Assembly: GCA_943913335.1 (NCBI GenBank)
Contig: CALTXS010000035.1
Span: 1 to 7,915, forward strand
From: an uncultured Lysobacter sp.
GTDB taxonomy: Bacteria > Pseudomonadota > Gammaproteobacteria > Xanthomonadales > Xanthomonadaceae
Length of the DNA: 7,915 bases
Direction: 5' to 3'
In this document: positions 7,475 to 7,915 of the stretch, one piece after another
How positions within the stretch are numbered: position 1 is the first letter of the stretch
How the letters are laid out: each line of letters begins with the position of its first letter
Made by a program: the position numbers and the translations under genes
The notes under the pieces: generated by a model
The model's database searches: none
Told to the model about the DNA's origin: nothing
Seen by the model: the letters and a program-made list of their open reading frames with translations, nothing else

Positions 7475-7489
7475 TGGAATTTACTCCGG
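7455..7489 (+). promoter_or_regulatory. Two mutually exclusive potential hairpins around the metX-like start codon
   Basis: CCGGAGT (7460-7466) is the perfect reverse complement of ACTCCGG (7483-7489). AAATTCC (7455-7461) is the perfect reverse complement of GGAATTT (7476-7482). The arms share bases 7460-7461, so only one stem can form at a time. The first stem buries the GGAG ribosome binding site (7462-7465) of the metX-like gene; the second leaves it in the loop. The ccmI stop (7472-7474) and the metX start (7474-7476) both lie inside the structure, so a ribosome finishing ccmI would open it. What is seen is the complementarity; a regulatory role is inference. Confidence 0.4.
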
Positions 7490-7915
7490 CAGGTTCTCTG
7501 TTTGCGCCATTGCCTTCGCCCTACACGTTTCGTGATGGCCGCAGCATCGAAAGCGCCCGCATTGCCTATGAAACCTGGGGCACGCTCAATGCGCAGGCTT
7601 CCAACGCGATCCTGATACTCACCGGTCTGTCAGCCAATGCGCATGCCGCCGCCACGGACGCGAACCCGTCCCCCGGCTGGTGGGAGCCGATGATCGGCAG
7701 CGGCAAGGCCATCGACACGGACAAGTGGTTTGTTGTTTGCGTCAACAGTCTGGGCAGTTGCAAAGGTTCGACGGGTCCTGCCTCGATGAATCCGGGCACC
7801 GGTACGCCGTATCGCCTAGATTTCCCGAACTTAACCATCGAGGATGCGGCCGATTCCGCTACGCATGTGCTGGAGCATCTTGGGATTGAAACCGCTCAAG
7901 TCGTGATCCTGTCTC
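7474..7915 (+). CDS. metX: MetX-family acyltransferase, probably serine O-succinyltransferase, 3' part outside window
   Basis: This is an alpha/beta-hydrolase-fold acyltransferase of the MetX family, predicted to activate the hydroxyl of an amino acid with succinyl-CoA for sulfur assimilation in the cytoplasm. The window holds the first 147 codons of roughly 370-400. Family motifs are RIAYETWGTLN (29-39), GWWEPMIGSGKAIDTDKWFV (68-87), NSLGSCKGSTGPASMNP (91-107), TGTPYRLDFPNLTIED (109-124) and LGIETAQVV (136-144). The nucleophilic serine elbow and the later Asp-His of the triad lie beyond the window. Homoserine acetyltransferases read ALTGDxH near residue 50; this protein reads LTGLSANAH (49-57). 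I associate that form with the Xanthomonadales serine O-succinyltransferases, so serine is the more likely acceptor. GGAG lies 8 bases before the ATG, which shares one base with the ccmI stop. Confidence 0.87.
   Translation, partial: MEFTPAGSLFAPLPSPYTFRDGRSIESARIAYETWGTLNAQASNAILILTGLSANAHAAATDANPSPGWWEPMIGSGKAIDTDKWFVVCVNSLGSCKGSTGPASMNPGTGTPYRLDFPNLTIEDAADSATHVLEHLGIETAQVVILS

Overview
The window is a compact bacterial chromosome segment dominated by a complete System I cytochrome c maturation (ccm) operon. Its left edge carries a divergent aminotransferase gene, and its right edge carries a MetX-family acyltransferase gene that appears to belong to the same transcript as ccm. The ccm type, the separate ccmH and ccmI genes, and the serine O-succinyltransferase-like form of the MetX protein point to a gammaproteobacterium, most likely in the Xanthomonadales/Lysobacterales. 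That placement is inferred from protein resemblance recalled from memory, not from a search.

Layout. Bases 1-718 (minus strand) hold the N-terminal 239 codons of a YbdL-type methionine aminotransferase, cut off by the window edge just after its catalytic lysine. Bases 719-858 are the only real intergenic space. This stretch holds a good ribosome binding site for the aminotransferase and two mirrored TTAAAAT boxes that could be divergent -10 elements. From 859 onward, ten genes run on the plus strand with no spacer: ccmA, ccmB, ccmC, ccmD, ccmE, ccmF, ccmG, ccmH, ccmI and a metX-like gene that runs off the right edge. Most neighbours overlap by the 4-base ATGA arrangement. ccmH/ccmI overlap by 7 bases, or 4 if ccmI starts at GTG, and ccmI/metX share one base.

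How the genes work together. CcmA and CcmB form the ABC motor that, with CcmC and CcmD, loads haem onto the periplasmic chaperone CcmE and releases holo-CcmE. CcmG and CcmH keep the apocytochrome CXXCH thiols reduced. CcmI holds the apocytochrome, and CcmF, with CcmH and CcmI, attaches the haem. All diagnostic residues I looked for are present: CcmE His123, CcmC His63/His187, the four CcmF histidines, and the CcmG and CcmH cysteine pairs. The two flanking genes both belong to sulfur amino acid metabolism.

The window looks mostly ordinary, and I see no undescribed multi-gene system. The points most worth a second look are a pair of mutually exclusive potential hairpins around the metX start codon, the apparent fusion of a sulfur-assimilation gene onto the ccm operon, and the SD-less TTG start of ccmA. 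No tRNA, rRNA, CRISPR array, insertion sequence or convincing terminator was seen.
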